Shown here in pieces: positions 54,118-63,231 of a DNA stretch of 64,000 nucleotides; within the stretch, counting starts at the first letter, position 1; the number at the start of each line of letters is the position of its first letter. A model generated the notes under the pieces. The model did not search any database and was not told the DNA's origin. It saw only the letters and a list, made by a program, of their open reading frames with translations. Source of the DNA: an uncultured Victivallis sp. (GTDB taxonomy: Bacteria; Verrucomicrobiota; Lentisphaeria; Victivallales; Victivallaceae); the NCBI GenBank assembly GCA_944389895.1, contig CALXOA010000090.1, positions 25,875 through 89,874 on the forward strand. Direction: 5' to 3'. Position numbers and translations under genes: made by a program.

Positions 54118-55380
54118 TCATGCCCGGGCGAGCCGCCGGCAGCAGCGCCGTGCCGCGTCGAGCACTTCGTTCTCCCCGTCGATCCGGCCGTGCTCCATCA
54201 GAACGCGACCGGCACAGATCACGGTGTCGATACAGCTTGAATCGGCGGAATAGACGAGATTCGCCTCCAGATGGTAGTCTCCAATCATTCTGGGGTGATT
54301 GAGTTCGACCAGCATCGCATCGGCAGGTTTGCCTTCGGCAATCACGCCGGAATCGATCCCATAGGCTTCAGCTCCGCCGCGCGTCGCCGCGGCAAAGAGG
54401 TCCGACGCCTTTCCGGCAGTCGGCAGATTCGACTCGATCTTGGCAGACAAAGCGGCGAATTTCACCTCCTCGAGCATCGAAAGATTGTTATTCGACGAGG
54501 CGCCGTCCGTGCCGATGGCGATCCGGCAACCGCCGCGCTCGACCGCATCGTGGTAACGGAAGCGACCGGAACAGAGCTTCATGTTGGAACACGGCATATG
54601 TGCGATCACCGCCCGGCGTTCCTGGATCAGTTCAATATCTCCATCGGTGAGATGCACACAGTGAGCGAGAACCGTCCGGGGCCCCAGAATGCCGAGGGAA
54701 TCCAGATAGGCGATCGGAGTCATTCCCCCGTGCGCCGCCCGGCACTCCTCCACTTCGCGGGCGGTCTCGGACACATGAATGTGAATGGGCAGGTTGTTCT
54801 GTGCCGCCTCCTCCGCCACATCGCGCAGCACGGGTTCGGCAACCGTATAGATCGCATGAGGTGCATAGGTGACCAGTATTCGATCCGAAAGGGAGTCGCG
54901 CCGCGCCAGAAGTTCGCGGTTGGCGTGTTCATTCCGCTCGAGCAGTTTTCCGTCGGCGCAGATGAACAGCAGCCCGACCGCCGCCCGGATTCCGGTATCC
55001 TCCACCGCCCGGATCACTTCGTCATGATGCCAGTACATGTCGGCGAAAAACACGGTTCCGGAGTGGATCATCTCCAGGATCGCCAGCCGGGTTCCCCAAT
55101 AGACATCCTCCCCGGTCAACTTCGCCTCAATCGGCCAGATGTACTCCTGAAGCCATGTGAAAAGCTCCATATCGTCGGCGTAACCGCGCAGCAGCGTCAT
55201 CGCGGCATGGACATGGGCATTGAAAAACGGAGCGCACAGCGCAAGGTGGCCGCCACCGTCAATCACCTTCTCCGCCGGAACATCAATCCGGCCGGCAATG
55301 GAGCGGAAACACCCGTCCACGATCAACACATCGACATTCTTCCCGCCAAGGACAACGTTCTTCAACAATAATGAGTTCAC
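54118..55380 (-). CDS. mtaD: S-adenosylhomocysteine / 5'-methylthioadenosine deaminase-like amidohydrolase
   Basis: 420 residues from the GTG at 55380 that overlaps the upstream stop (GTGA). TIM-barrel amidohydrolase with metal ligands NAHVHAAM, IHIHVSET (His), HCVHLT (His) and IGTDGASSNNN (Asp), typical of the MtaD/TrzN group that deaminates SAH or methylthioadenosine. The gene upstream encodes an SAH-hydrolase-like protein, which supports a role in clearing SAH. Converges with the phosphoesterase gene after 7 nt. Confidence 0.88.
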   Translation of the reverse strand: MNSLLLKNVVLGGKNVDVLIVDGCFRSIAGRIDVPAEKVIDGGGHLALCAPFFNAHVHAAMTLLRGYADDMELFTWLQEYIWPIEAKLTGEDVYWGTRLAILEMIHSGTVFFADMYWHHDEVIRAVEDTGIRAAVGLLFICADGKLLERNEHANRELLARRDSLSDRILVTYAPHAIYTVAEPVLRDVAEEAAQNNLPIHIHVSETAREVEECRAAHGGMTPIAYLDSLGILGPRTVLAHCVHLTDGDIELIQERRAVIAHMPCSNMKLCSGRFRYHDAVERGGCRIAIGTDGASSNNNLSMLEEVKFAALSAKIESNLPTAGKASDLFAAATRGGAEAYGIDSGVIAEGKPADAMLVELNHPRMIGDYHLEANLVYSADSSCIDTVICAGRVLMEHGRIDGENEVLDAARRCCRRLARA

Positions 55381-56435
55381 AACTCCTCCAGTCCGGCCAG
55401 TTCACCGGCAATCAACCCGTTTCGTTTCACCGTATCGAGAATGGCCTCCTCCAGTCCGGGGGAAGGCAGATTCAACCCCGGAGCAAGATCACGGGTCAAC
55501 AGCTCCAACGCCCCCTGATTGTCAAGGGCCATCGTCGGATCGATGTAACGCAACTGCGTCGGTTCCTCCAGAACAAAATTGAGCGGCGCCTTGCCGTTGA
55601 GAACACGTGCCGCGGGAATGGCGTCACCATATTCATCCTCCACGCCCATATTGACGATCAAGGCGTTTCCGGCAACGAGTCCGGCCGCATTGAAGTGTCC
55701 GACCAGAGCACCCGCACGCCCGGTCGCGCAAACCACACACCACGCCTCCTCCAACACCCTGTCGATTCCGACACGGTCGTCGAGATCGACCATCGCCGCA
55801 CCATGCGGCGGCGCGACACGCCTGATGTCATCGACCACGGTCAGACGCGCCCCACCCCTGAGCGCATAAAGGGAAATGCCGCGGCCGACCTTTCCACAAC
55901 CGAAAAGAACGATCGAACGCCCCCGGAAATCCCCATGGCCGAAATGCGCCATCCCGCGCCGGAAGCCGTCCCCAGTCCCCAGTCCGGTCTCGATCACCTT
56001 GATCCGACTCTCATCGGCAAGAAAAACCGGCGAACTCGAATCGCGGTAGCGATACATCCCGGAACGGGTCAGTTCGACGTAGCCGCGCCGGGAACGCACA
56101 TCGGCGTTGACACCGGCGCAATCCATCACCACGTCGAAAGTCTCACGGCGCGCCGCGGCGTCGGCCACCCGGATTCCGAATTGCGGCAACGCCTCCACAA
56201 CTGCTGGATCACAGGGAATCCCCTCCCCGACCGCGACGGTCAGATCGGCCCCGCCGGACAGCAGCGCCAAATATTTGACCATTGTATTCCGGAACACCGG
56301 CGTCGCATCGAAAATCCGCACCCCGGCGAACGGCCGGGTCTCGCGCCATCCGCGACGCTGTTCCTCGAGCGCCGGATACTCCTCCGGCCGATAGAACCCG
56401 GCCAGAGCGCGGGCCAGTTGATCCAGTTCCGGCAT
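55377..56435 (-). CDS. S-adenosylhomocysteine-hydrolase-like NAD-binding protein
   Basis: 352 residues from the ATG at 56435 with AGGAGGG upstream. The C-terminal Rossmann domain is clearly SAHH-like: LFGCGKVGRGISLYALRGGARLTVVDD. The preceding stretch DESRIKVIETGLGTGDGFRRG parallels the SAHH substrate-site region, but the catalytic K-x3-D is K-x3-T and several SAHH blocks near the N-terminus and the C-terminal tail are absent. It is about 80 residues shorter than normal. It may act on a different adenosyl substrate. Overlaps the deaminase gene. Confidence 0.72.
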   Translation of the reverse strand: MPELDQLARALAGFYRPEEYPALEEQRRGWRETRPFAGVRIFDATPVFRNTMVKYLALLSGGADLTVAVGEGIPCDPAVVEALPQFGIRVADAAARRETFDVVMDCAGVNADVRSRRGYVELTRSGMYRYRDSSSPVFLADESRIKVIETGLGTGDGFRRGMAHFGHGDFRGRSIVLFGCGKVGRGISLYALRGGARLTVVDDIRRVAPPHGAAMVDLDDRVGIDRVLEEAWCVVCATGRAGALVGHFNAAGLVAGNALIVNMGVEDEYGDAIPAARVLNGKAPLNFVLEEPTQLRYIDPTMALDNQGALELLTRDLAPGLNLPSPGLEEAILDTVKRNGLIAGELAGLEEL

Positions 56436-56459
56436 CTCAACCCTCCTCGGCAAACTCTC

Positions 56460-59400
56460 TCAATCGATTGCAATCCGGGTAATCTCGAACGCCGTCGCCG
56501 GACGCGGATACGAACGCTGTTGATTCATCCCGTTGTAAAGATAAAACTCTCCACGCATCTCCGACAGCGGGAACGCGGGGCCGGTGAACTGAAAGTCCTT
56601 CGACAAATCCAGGGCGATCCGCTGCCACGCGCCACCTTTTTTCTCCAGCGTCAACGTCGCCATCCGGAGCGATTTCCAATCCTTCGAAGGGAGTACCAGA
56701 TCGATCACGCCGGGAGTTTCGACCCGGATCCAGAATGACAACGTCCCGGCCTCCGCAGGGAGTTTTGCGGGTTCCACCGGAGTACTGACCACCGGCACCC
56801 CTCCGTCACGACCGGCAGGCAACTTCACCTCGAGCGCCCGCGGCGCGGGAGCCCCCGGAAGGGTTTCAACCTCCCGGAACGACGGAGCATCGCCACCGCG
56901 CCAGGCCATTCCCCACCACTTCTTCGGCGGCGTTTCAGTCCCGGAATAAAGCATGTACATACCGGCACCGACCCGTTCTCCGGTAATGGCGGCCAGAACC
57001 GGTACCGCGGCCTCACTCTTGACCCAGTCGACCCCGCCGGCATCCCCCCGGATCGCCGACAGGAAATCGATCGATTCAATCTGAACTTCCGGTTTCGGAT
57101 TGTTCCACTCGGCGACGAAGAAACCAACCTCACCGCCAACCGCATTCTTACGGGTGAATCCTACCTTCGCCTCCGGCAGTTGCCGGCATTGCCACCAGTC
57201 ACCGATATTGCGGCCGCCCTGCAGCAGGAACTCCGCCTGCGTACCGTCGGCGTAATGAATCACATAACGCCCCGCCTCGGCATCGTTACTCCAGCCGCTG
57301 GTGTGCAGGAAGAAAAGCCGGGAAATTCGTTCTCCCACCTTGATCCCCCGAATTGCGGCGGGGAAGGATGGCCGGGCCGAACCGCGCAACACAAGGCAGC
57401 CGCGATTTTCATTCTTCGCAGGATCAATCACATGGAATGGAATCCCCGCCGCAGTGATCCGCCCGAGCGGCATTTCACGGAAATCATTCCGCCCCTGATC
57501 GAGCCAGCCCCCCTCTCCATCTCCGTCCTTCTCATCGGAGAAGGAACGGTTCGCATAAGGGCCGAGATCAACGAAAACCGCACGAGACTCATTCATCCGG
57601 TAGAGCGGCGCGGCGGTTACCGCCGCCGGACGCGCCGTACGCACCTGCGGCTTGTTCACGACATATTCGAGAAGGTTGCGCACATAACGGCTGGCACCGC
57701 TGTCCCGGCCCCAGAGGGAAGTTGCGTCAAGCTGACTGGCGAGAACCCGCCCCCTGCCGGCAGTCGCCTCAAAGATACCGGTTCCGATCGACATCCGGTA
57801 GAGGAACGGCCCCTTGACCGCCAGAGCGTTGACGCTGTAAGGCGAAATTGCAGTTGTGATCACATTGCCCTCAGGAGCCTCCGGCCACAGATCGAACTGG
57901 CTCTGACGCATACCGGCGAACAGCGGATGATCCGGCAGCACCAGATCGACATAAGCATTCGGATCATTCGCGTACTGATAGTTGTCAAACACCGGCAGAG
58001 TTCCGGAGTGCTGTTCAAACACCACCAGAATCCCCCCCTTTTCCAGCCAGCGGGAAAATTTCTCCTGATCGTAGACGAGTTTTCCGGTGGCACGGGAGTC
58101 CGGCGGAATCAACACCACCTCACACCCATCCGGATCGGCAGACAGCGGCAGTTTCCGGAAAGGAATCTCAAGCGTTTCCAGAATTTTTTCGAGCACCGTG
58201 TCGCCATTGCCGACATCGAGCAGAGCGACCCGGCGTCCGGGCTTCAGAGGTTCAGTCAGAATCTCACGGCTCTCCACCGAAACATTGGCGTAATTGCGGC
58301 CGATCTCGTTGCGGTCCGCGTCAAACAGGGTGATCCGCAACTGCGCCTCCCCGGGAGTAACCCTTCGCGGGATCTCCAGTTCCACCGGGATGCTGAAGAG
58401 TCGCCCGACAGCAAGCGGCGCGGTCGGCACAGTATCGAGCGTCCAGCTCTTTCCGGCCGAATCAACCAGCGAGAACCGGACCTTCCCCGCCCGCAGGTTC
58501 TCCGAAGAGTTGTTGACCATGTAGAACTCCCAGTTGTATTCGGTATCGGCGAAAACGTTACGGGGCGGCAACAAACTTCCGGCCAGCCGGAGGCCTCCAT
58601 AGACTTTCTGGGTCCATCGCGGCGGTTGCGTGAGATTGGTGACGCTGAACCAGGGGGCAAACCCCTGAATGCGCGGCTCCTGCCGAACCAGTTCCAGCAA
58701 CCTTCCCCCCTGACGATCCATCGCATAGGGAAGCCCCCGCTCCGGATCGAGCAGCGGCGCAAGGCCCACTGCGCCGGAATAACCGATTCCCTCCGGCTGC
58801 CCCCAGCTGAATTTTTTCGTCGCATATTTCGCATAGGCATCCACATCGCCCATACGGAACGAAGCGTCGAGACGGTTTCCCCAGCTGTAGCCGACGAACT
58901 CCCAGGCAATCAGCGGGATGGCGAGTGTTTTGCCGTCTCCATAGATCTCGGCGCATCCCCGATAGATATGGTCGATGTGCCGGGCAAAGGCGGGCCACGG
59001 AAGATCAACCAGCCCGTGATAGGAGTGCAGATCAAGGAAATCGGTATCAAATTTCGTTCTCCCGTAGTGATCCCAGTTCGCCGAACCGGAAAACACCCCG
59101 ACCGGTCTCTTCTGGACATCGAGGGAGCGTACCAGTTCCACCTGCCGGGAAAGCTGTCGCTGCGTCACCGGATTCGAGGCGTGCTTGACCTCGTTGGCCA
59201 GCGACCACATCACCACCGAAGGATGGTTGTAATCCCGCCGGATGAATCGCCGCAGCTCATCGAGATTGTTGGATTCAAACTGTGCCTCGTCGATGTTGGA
59301 AGAGGTGAAACTCCAGCTCCATTCATCATAGATCATCATGCCGAGTTCATCCGCAACTTCGTAAACCAGCGGAATTGCCGGCATGTGAGCGGTACGCAGC

Positions 59401-60632
59401 ATCACATATCCCTGTCGCTTGAGGGCGCCGATATACTCTTCGATCAACCGGCGCTCCTCGGCTGGAGTCCGGTCATAACCGCCGTATTTCGTGGAATGGA
59501 TGTTTTCACCGAAAAGATAGACCGGGCGTCCGTTCAATTCGAACCCGGTACCGGCCGTCCGGAAATCGCGGACCCCGAACCGGACGCACTCTGCGGCAAC
59601 CACCTCGCCCTCCCGCTGGCTGTCGTTCAGGACCGCAGTCAAAAAATAGAGTTGCGGCCGTTCCGGCGACCAGAGCACGGGCGAATCGAGCTTCATCACC
59701 AGCGATCCGGAATTGAGGCCCGGCTTCAGGTTCAGTGCACCGAATTCCGCGGTTGAGTTGACCATGTTGGCTTTTTCGCGGAGAGCGTCGGTAACGGCAC
59801 ACTCCAGCGACAGGCGTTTGACGGCACTGAAATGATTCTCTATCTCGTAATCGATCCGGATCGACTGCTCGCTCAGAAGCGGGGTTACCCGCAACGCCTC
59901 AAAACGGATCTGCGGTTCGATCGACAGAGAGACAGGCTGCCACAATCCCCCCTTGACGTTCTCATACCACCACTTCGCGCCGTAGGTACGGGTGATCTTG
60001 ATATCGGAACCGGGGGGCGGCCCGAAATCCGAATCGACCCGAAGTGCAATTGTATTCCTCCCCGGCTTTACGAAGTCGGTGATATCAAAGGAAACCGGCA
60101 CGAAATCCCCGTGTGACGCCCCTGCCGCCCGGCCGTTGACATACAATTTCCCGGAATAGCCGATCACTCCGAAATTCAACCGGATACGATGGAGATCGAG
60201 CTCCTCCGGAGCCAGTTCAAACGTCCGTCGATACCACCCCTTGACGAACGGCTCTTTTTCCCTGTAGAACTTCTGATAGCTGTAACGCGGGTCGTTGTAC
60301 CAGTTGAGCGGTACCTTGATGGACTCCCACTTCGAGTCGTCAAAACTTTCCCGGTCAAATCCCTGATCGAGATCGGCTTCCAGCCCAAACGGGCGGTCTG
60401 AACAGACAAGCCCGGAGAACTTCCACATCCCGTCGAGCGATCGAACTGTCCTGCTTTCCGTCGGACGGACCACCCGCTCTCGAAAAGTTGCGGCAACCTC
60501 TTCCGGCTGTATGAAGGACATTCCCGGCAGCGGCTTCAATGCCGGGATATAGGGTGCCAGTTCGGCCGCCGGAAGCGCGGCGGCAGCCAACAGCAAAGCA
60601 GCGCACCATCTGCCAATCTGAATATGAACCAT
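56460..60632 (-). CDS. Large secreted GH2 glycoside hydrolase with inserted and C-terminal domains
   Basis: 1390 residues from the ATG at 60632 preceded by GGAGGA. Signal peptide (WCAALLLAAAALPAAE). The GH2 core has a sugar-binding jelly roll (residues about 50-240), an Ig-like domain and a TIM barrel. Acid/base E481 (SLANEV) and nucleophile E578 (IAWEFVGYS) are in place. After the barrel come further beta domains and a segment like the class-I amidotransferase fold of beta-galactosidase trimerisation or ThuA domains (RWLEKGGILVVFEQHSG). Then follow one or two C-terminal beta domains. It probably cleaves a beta-galactoside or beta-glucuronide outside the cytoplasm. Confidence 0.88.
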   Translation of the reverse strand: MVHIQIGRWCAALLLAAAALPAAELAPYIPALKPLPGMSFIQPEEVAATFRERVVRPTESRTVRSLDGMWKFSGLVCSDRPFGLEADLDQGFDRESFDDSKWESIKVPLNWYNDPRYSYQKFYREKEPFVKGWYRRTFELAPEELDLHRIRLNFGVIGYSGKLYVNGRAAGASHGDFVPVSFDITDFVKPGRNTIALRVDSDFGPPPGSDIKITRTYGAKWWYENVKGGLWQPVSLSIEPQIRFEALRVTPLLSEQSIRIDYEIENHFSAVKRLSLECAVTDALREKANMVNSTAEFGALNLKPGLNSGSLVMKLDSPVLWSPERPQLYFLTAVLNDSQREGEVVAAECVRFGVRDFRTAGTGFELNGRPVYLFGENIHSTKYGGYDRTPAEERRLIEEYIGALKRQGYVMLRTAHMPAIPLVYEVADELGMMIYDEWSWSFTSSNIDEAQFESNNLDELRRFIRRDYNHPSVVMWSLANEVKHASNPVTQRQLSRQVELVRSLDVQKRPVGVFSGSANWDHYGRTKFDTDFLDLHSYHGLVDLPWPAFARHIDHIYRGCAEIYGDGKTLAIPLIAWEFVGYSWGNRLDASFRMGDVDAYAKYATKKFSWGQPEGIGYSGAVGLAPLLDPERGLPYAMDRQGGRLLELVRQEPRIQGFAPWFSVTNLTQPPRWTQKVYGGLRLAGSLLPPRNVFADTEYNWEFYMVNNSSENLRAGKVRFSLVDSAGKSWTLDTVPTAPLAVGRLFSIPVELEIPRRVTPGEAQLRITLFDADRNEIGRNYANVSVESREILTEPLKPGRRVALLDVGNGDTVLEKILETLEIPFRKLPLSADPDGCEVVLIPPDSRATGKLVYDQEKFSRWLEKGGILVVFEQHSGTLPVFDNYQYANDPNAYVDLVLPDHPLFAGMRQSQFDLWPEAPEGNVITTAISPYSVNALAVKGPFLYRMSIGTGIFEATAGRGRVLASQLDATSLWGRDSGASRYVRNLLEYVVNKPQVRTARPAAVTAAPLYRMNESRAVFVDLGPYANRSFSDEKDGDGEGGWLDQGRNDFREMPLGRITAAGIPFHVIDPAKNENRGCLVLRGSARPSFPAAIRGIKVGERISRLFFLHTSGWSNDAEAGRYVIHYADGTQAEFLLQGGRNIGDWWQCRQLPEAKVGFTRKNAVGGEVGFFVAEWNNPKPEVQIESIDFLSAIRGDAGGVDWVKSEAAVPVLAAITGERVGAGMYMLYSGTETPPKKWWGMAWRGGDAPSFREVETLPGAPAPRALEVKLPAGRDGGVPVVSTPVEPAKLPAEAGTLSFWIRVETPGVIDLVLPSKDWKSLRMATLTLEKKGGAWQRIALDLSKDFQFTGPAFPLSEMRGEFYLYNGMNQQRSYPRPATAFEITRIAID

Positions 60633-60686
60633 AGATTCCTCCGAAATATTCTCCCCCCGTTCTTCCATCCGATGTCGGATTTTGAG

Positions 60687-60715
60687 AATATACACCCTTT
60701 TCCCGGCGGAACCAA
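60687..60715 (-). promoter_or_regulatory. Predicted promoter of the GH2-SAHH-mtaD operon
   Basis: On the minus strand TTGGTT (60715-60710), a 17-bp spacer and TATATT (60692-60687), about 55 bp upstream of the GH2 ATG. Confidence 0.55.
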
Positions 60716-60750
60716 GTCGGAAAAAGAGAAAGAAGTAAACAAATTCCGGA

Positions 60751-60795
60751 AAAAAAGAGAAAGAAAAGCGGCGTCCCACCCAGGTGAAACGCCGC
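60751..60795 (-). terminator. Terminator of the lipoprotein gene
   Basis: GCGGCGT (60768-60774) pairs with ACGCCGC (60789-60795). On the minus strand a long T-rich stretch follows (60767 down to about 60751). Confidence 0.65.
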
Positions 60796-60819
60796 ACATT
60801 TCCTGAAAAAGACAGCGGG

Positions 60820-61212
60820 TCACTGCATCGACTGGAATCCCCGCTGCGGCCTCTCGTAGCGCAGGATGAAGGCGCGGTTCTCACTCCAGTCATTCACCCG
60901 GATATTGCCGTTGTCACTGACGAAGGAGTAGTTGAAACTCCACTTTTTCGCAGTCTGCTTATCCATATCGAACTGGAACTCGCCGTTTTCGGCAATGCTG
61001 TAATTACCCGCCCAGGTCCAGTAAGAGTCCGGCCCGCTCACCCGTTTCGGAGCACGGATGTTCAGAAAAATCAGGTCGCCGTAGGTGATCGCGTAATCGC
61101 CCGCACCGGAATTATCCTGCAACTGATAACGACCGCTGGGCATCACGACGGTGGTACAGCCGGCGAGAAACAGCAGAACGAGAGAGACGGCAGACGCCAA
61201 CGTTTTTTTCAT
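60820..61212 (-). CDS. Small predicted lipoprotein
   Basis: 130 residues from the ATG at 61212; a weak GAAGG site lies upstream. Lipobox LAGC after the hydrophobic stretch (LVLLFLAGC). The mature part is beta-rich with many Tyr, Trp and Gly (WTWAGNYSIAENGEF). It matches no family I recognise. Own promoter and terminator, so a single-gene unit. Confidence 0.75.
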   Translation of the reverse strand: MKKTLASAVSLVLLFLAGCTTVVMPSGRYQLQDNSGAGDYAITYGDLIFLNIRAPKRVSGPDSYWTWAGNYSIAENGEFQFDMDKQTAKKWSFNYSFVSDNGNIRVNDWSENRAFILRYERPQRGFQSMQ

Positions 61213-61254
61213 GGTACAATCCTTCATCTTCAGTCATGGTTTCAGTGTTGTATA

Positions 61255-61283
61255 AAAATAGTGCGGAAGGATTTTTTTGTCAA
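61255..61283 (-). promoter_or_regulatory. Predicted promoter of the lipoprotein gene
   Basis: Minus-strand TTGACA (61283-61278), a 17-bp spacer and TATTTT (61260-61255). Confidence 0.5.
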
Positions 61284-61356
61284 CCTCCATCACCGGGATT
61301 TCTCCGGATTCTCTCAGGCGGCAGGGAAAAAAAAGAGAAAAACACTTCCGGCTGTA

Positions 61357-61385
61357 TTGAAAATATCCCGTTCCCCATCTATAGT
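61357..61385 (+). promoter_or_regulatory. Predicted promoter of the GH5 gene
   Basis: TTGAAA (61357-61362), a 17-bp spacer and TATAGT (61380-61385). The expected start near 61392 leaves a leader of about 230 nt before the ATG at 61624. Confidence 0.5.
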
Positions 61386-61410
61386 GAAACGCAGCGTGTG
61401 AAGCAAAAAA

Positions 61411-61555
61411 CGATAACACCTCTCTCCGCGATATGCGGAAAAGCCGCACAAGGCGCCGCAGGAGAGATGGTACCGGAAAGAATCCGGCCTTCCGGCGGAA
61501 ACGCAGTCGAAGAGGAGACGAAAGTTTCCGATGCCGAAGGGGTGTTCTGCAATCG
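61411..61555 (+). ncRNA. Candidate structured leader RNA (possible cis-regulatory element)
   Basis: By hand this leader folds into a branched structure. P1: CGAT and AACACC (61411-61420) with GGTGTT (61541-61546) and ATCG (61552-61555). P2: TCTCTCC (61421-61427) with GGAGAGA (61461-61467), enclosing TGCGG/CCGCA (61434-61438 and 61444-61448). A short helix GGTA/TGCC (61469-61472 and 61532-61535) encloses two hairpins: CCGGAA/TTCCGG (61473-61478 and 61490-61495) and CGGAAAC/GTTTCCG (61496-61502 and 61524-61530). A further hairpin (61579-61603) lies just before the ribosome site. No known riboswitch consensus was recognised. GC-rich DNA folds easily, so this is only a candidate. Confidence 0.4.
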
Positions 61556-61623
61556 ATGAAATCCGACTCGGAGATTCACCGGAGGAGCGGAACAACTTTC
61601 CGGAAAAACACAGGAGAAAACGT

Positions 61624-63159
61624 ATGATTGGACAATTCGCCCGTCTGGCCGCCGTGTTGTTCGGCGCCGTCTGCACCACCCTTCCCGCCGGCGAGCTGCC
61701 GGAGCCCTTGCCGCTCAAATTCGAAGATTCAAAGTGGCAGCTCGGCAAATATGCCTCCATCAAGGACGGGATTTTGACCGTCGAGGTCCCGGACACGCCG
61801 GAGAAGGACGGGCAGAATTTCGCCACCTACCCGCTCGACCTCACCCCGCTGCGCAACCAGTCCATCAGCGTCACGGTCAACACGAAAGGAACCGATATTT
61901 CGATTCCGGCACAGAACTGGAACGGCGGCAAGGTGATGCTTTACTACCGCGATGAAAACGGTATGGATCACTGGCATCACCCCACCCGGCTCACCGGTTC
62001 ATTCGACTGGCGCGATTTCGGGTTCTCCGCACCGATCACCGCTGGAGCGACCAAAGGGCTGTTGCACCTCGGGCTGCAGCAGAGTTCGGGCAAAATAGAG
62101 TTCAAACTTGACTCCATCAAAGCTTACACGCTGTTTCCGCGGGTGAATGAAGACTACAAAATCACCTATCCGGATCGAATCCGCAACACCGCTCCAATGC
62201 GTGGAGTGATGTCGCCCCACAGCTTCACGGAAGATGACTTCAAGACGTTGAAAGAGTGGAATGTGAACCTTGTACGCGCTCAGATCACCCGTGACTGGGG
62301 AAAGGCGGGAACCGATCGCGACCTCGCGGAATATGACAAGTGGCTCAACGGAAAACTTGACCACCTTGAAGAAGCGCTCAAGCTCGCGGAAAAATATGGC
62401 GTCAAAATGGTCATCGATCTGCACTCGCCCCCGGGGGGCCGGAGCACCGAGCGCGACATGAACATGTTTTACGAAAAGGAATATGCCGACCACTTCGTCG
62501 AATGCTGGAAACGGATTGCACAGCGTTTCAAGGGGAATCCCGCCGTGTGGGCCTACGATCTGGTCAACGAACCGGTTCAGAACCGTCCGGCGAAATACGA
62601 CTACTGGAATCTGCCGCGGATGGCCGCCGAGGCGGCTCGTGAAATCGACCCGGCTACTCCGATAATCATCGAGTCAAACGAGTGGGATGCTCCCGCCTCC
62701 TACAGTTATCTCTCTCCGCTGGCCATGGACAATGTGATCTATCAGGTTCACATGTACGCGCCCGGTACGTTCACTCATCAGGGAGTGAACAACACGTTCG
62801 GAGAACAAGGCAAGGGAGCCGGTGTCACCTATCCGGGCTTCATCGAAGGCAAGCAGTGGAACAAGGAGACGATCCGCCAGACTCTCCAGCCGGTCCGCGA
62901 TTTCCAGTTGCGGCACAACGCCCGGATCTACGTCGGCGAGTTTTCGGCGATCGCCTGGGCTCCCGGCGCGGCAAAATATCTCGCCGACTGCATCGAAGTT
63001 TTCGAGGAGTACGGCTGGGACTGGACCTATCACGCATTCCGGGAATGGAACGGCTGGAGCGTTGAACATGAGGGTGCCGATGCAGGCAGTCTCAAACCCT
63101 CCGCCGACAACGACCGCAAACAGACGCTGCTGAAGGCGTTTCAGAAGAACAGCCGGTAA
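61624..63159 (+). CDS. Secreted GH5 glycoside hydrolase (cellulase family)
   Basis: 511 residues from the ATG at 61624 with AGGAG seven bases upstream. Signal peptide (LAAVLFGAVCTTLPAGE), then a beta-sandwich carbohydrate-binding-like domain (about 28-180), then a GH5 TIM barrel. Acid/base E316 (DLVNEPV) and nucleophile E439 (YVGEFSA) are in place; HSPPGG and HMYAPG strands match the family. Likely an endo-beta-glucanase or mannanase. A terminator follows, then a paralogous gene. Long leader with possible structure (61411-61555). Confidence 0.9.
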   Translation: MIGQFARLAAVLFGAVCTTLPAGELPEPLPLKFEDSKWQLGKYASIKDGILTVEVPDTPEKDGQNFATYPLDLTPLRNQSISVTVNTKGTDISIPAQNWNGGKVMLYYRDENGMDHWHHPTRLTGSFDWRDFGFSAPITAGATKGLLHLGLQQSSGKIEFKLDSIKAYTLFPRVNEDYKITYPDRIRNTAPMRGVMSPHSFTEDDFKTLKEWNVNLVRAQITRDWGKAGTDRDLAEYDKWLNGKLDHLEEALKLAEKYGVKMVIDLHSPPGGRSTERDMNMFYEKEYADHFVECWKRIAQRFKGNPAVWAYDLVNEPVQNRPAKYDYWNLPRMAAEAAREIDPATPIIIESNEWDAPASYSYLSPLAMDNVIYQVHMYAPGTFTHQGVNNTFGEQGKGAGVTYPGFIEGKQWNKETIRQTLQPVRDFQLRHNARIYVGEFSAIAWAPGAAKYLADCIEVFEEYGWDWTYHAFREWNGWSVEHEGADAGSLKPSADNDRKQTLLKAFQKNSR

Positions 63160-63169
63160 TGTCCTGTCG

Positions 63170-63202
63170 TTCCGCCCGGCGATGTGCCGGGCGGGAATTT
63201 TC
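63170..63202 (+). terminator. Terminator after the GH5 gene
   Basis: GCCCGGC (63174-63180) pairs with GCCGGGC (63186-63192), extended by TTCC/GGGAA with a bulge, followed by TTTT. It may reduce but not stop read-through into the next gene. Confidence 0.6.
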
Positions 63203-63231
63203 CCTTTCACCCCCCAAGCAAGGAGAAGAAA

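Noticed and set aside
57180..59756. Long plus-strand open frame (over 850 codons) opposite the GH2 gene
   Set aside because: Antisense shadow of a gene with clear catalytic motifs. Composition rich in Arg, His and Pro and no recognisable domain.
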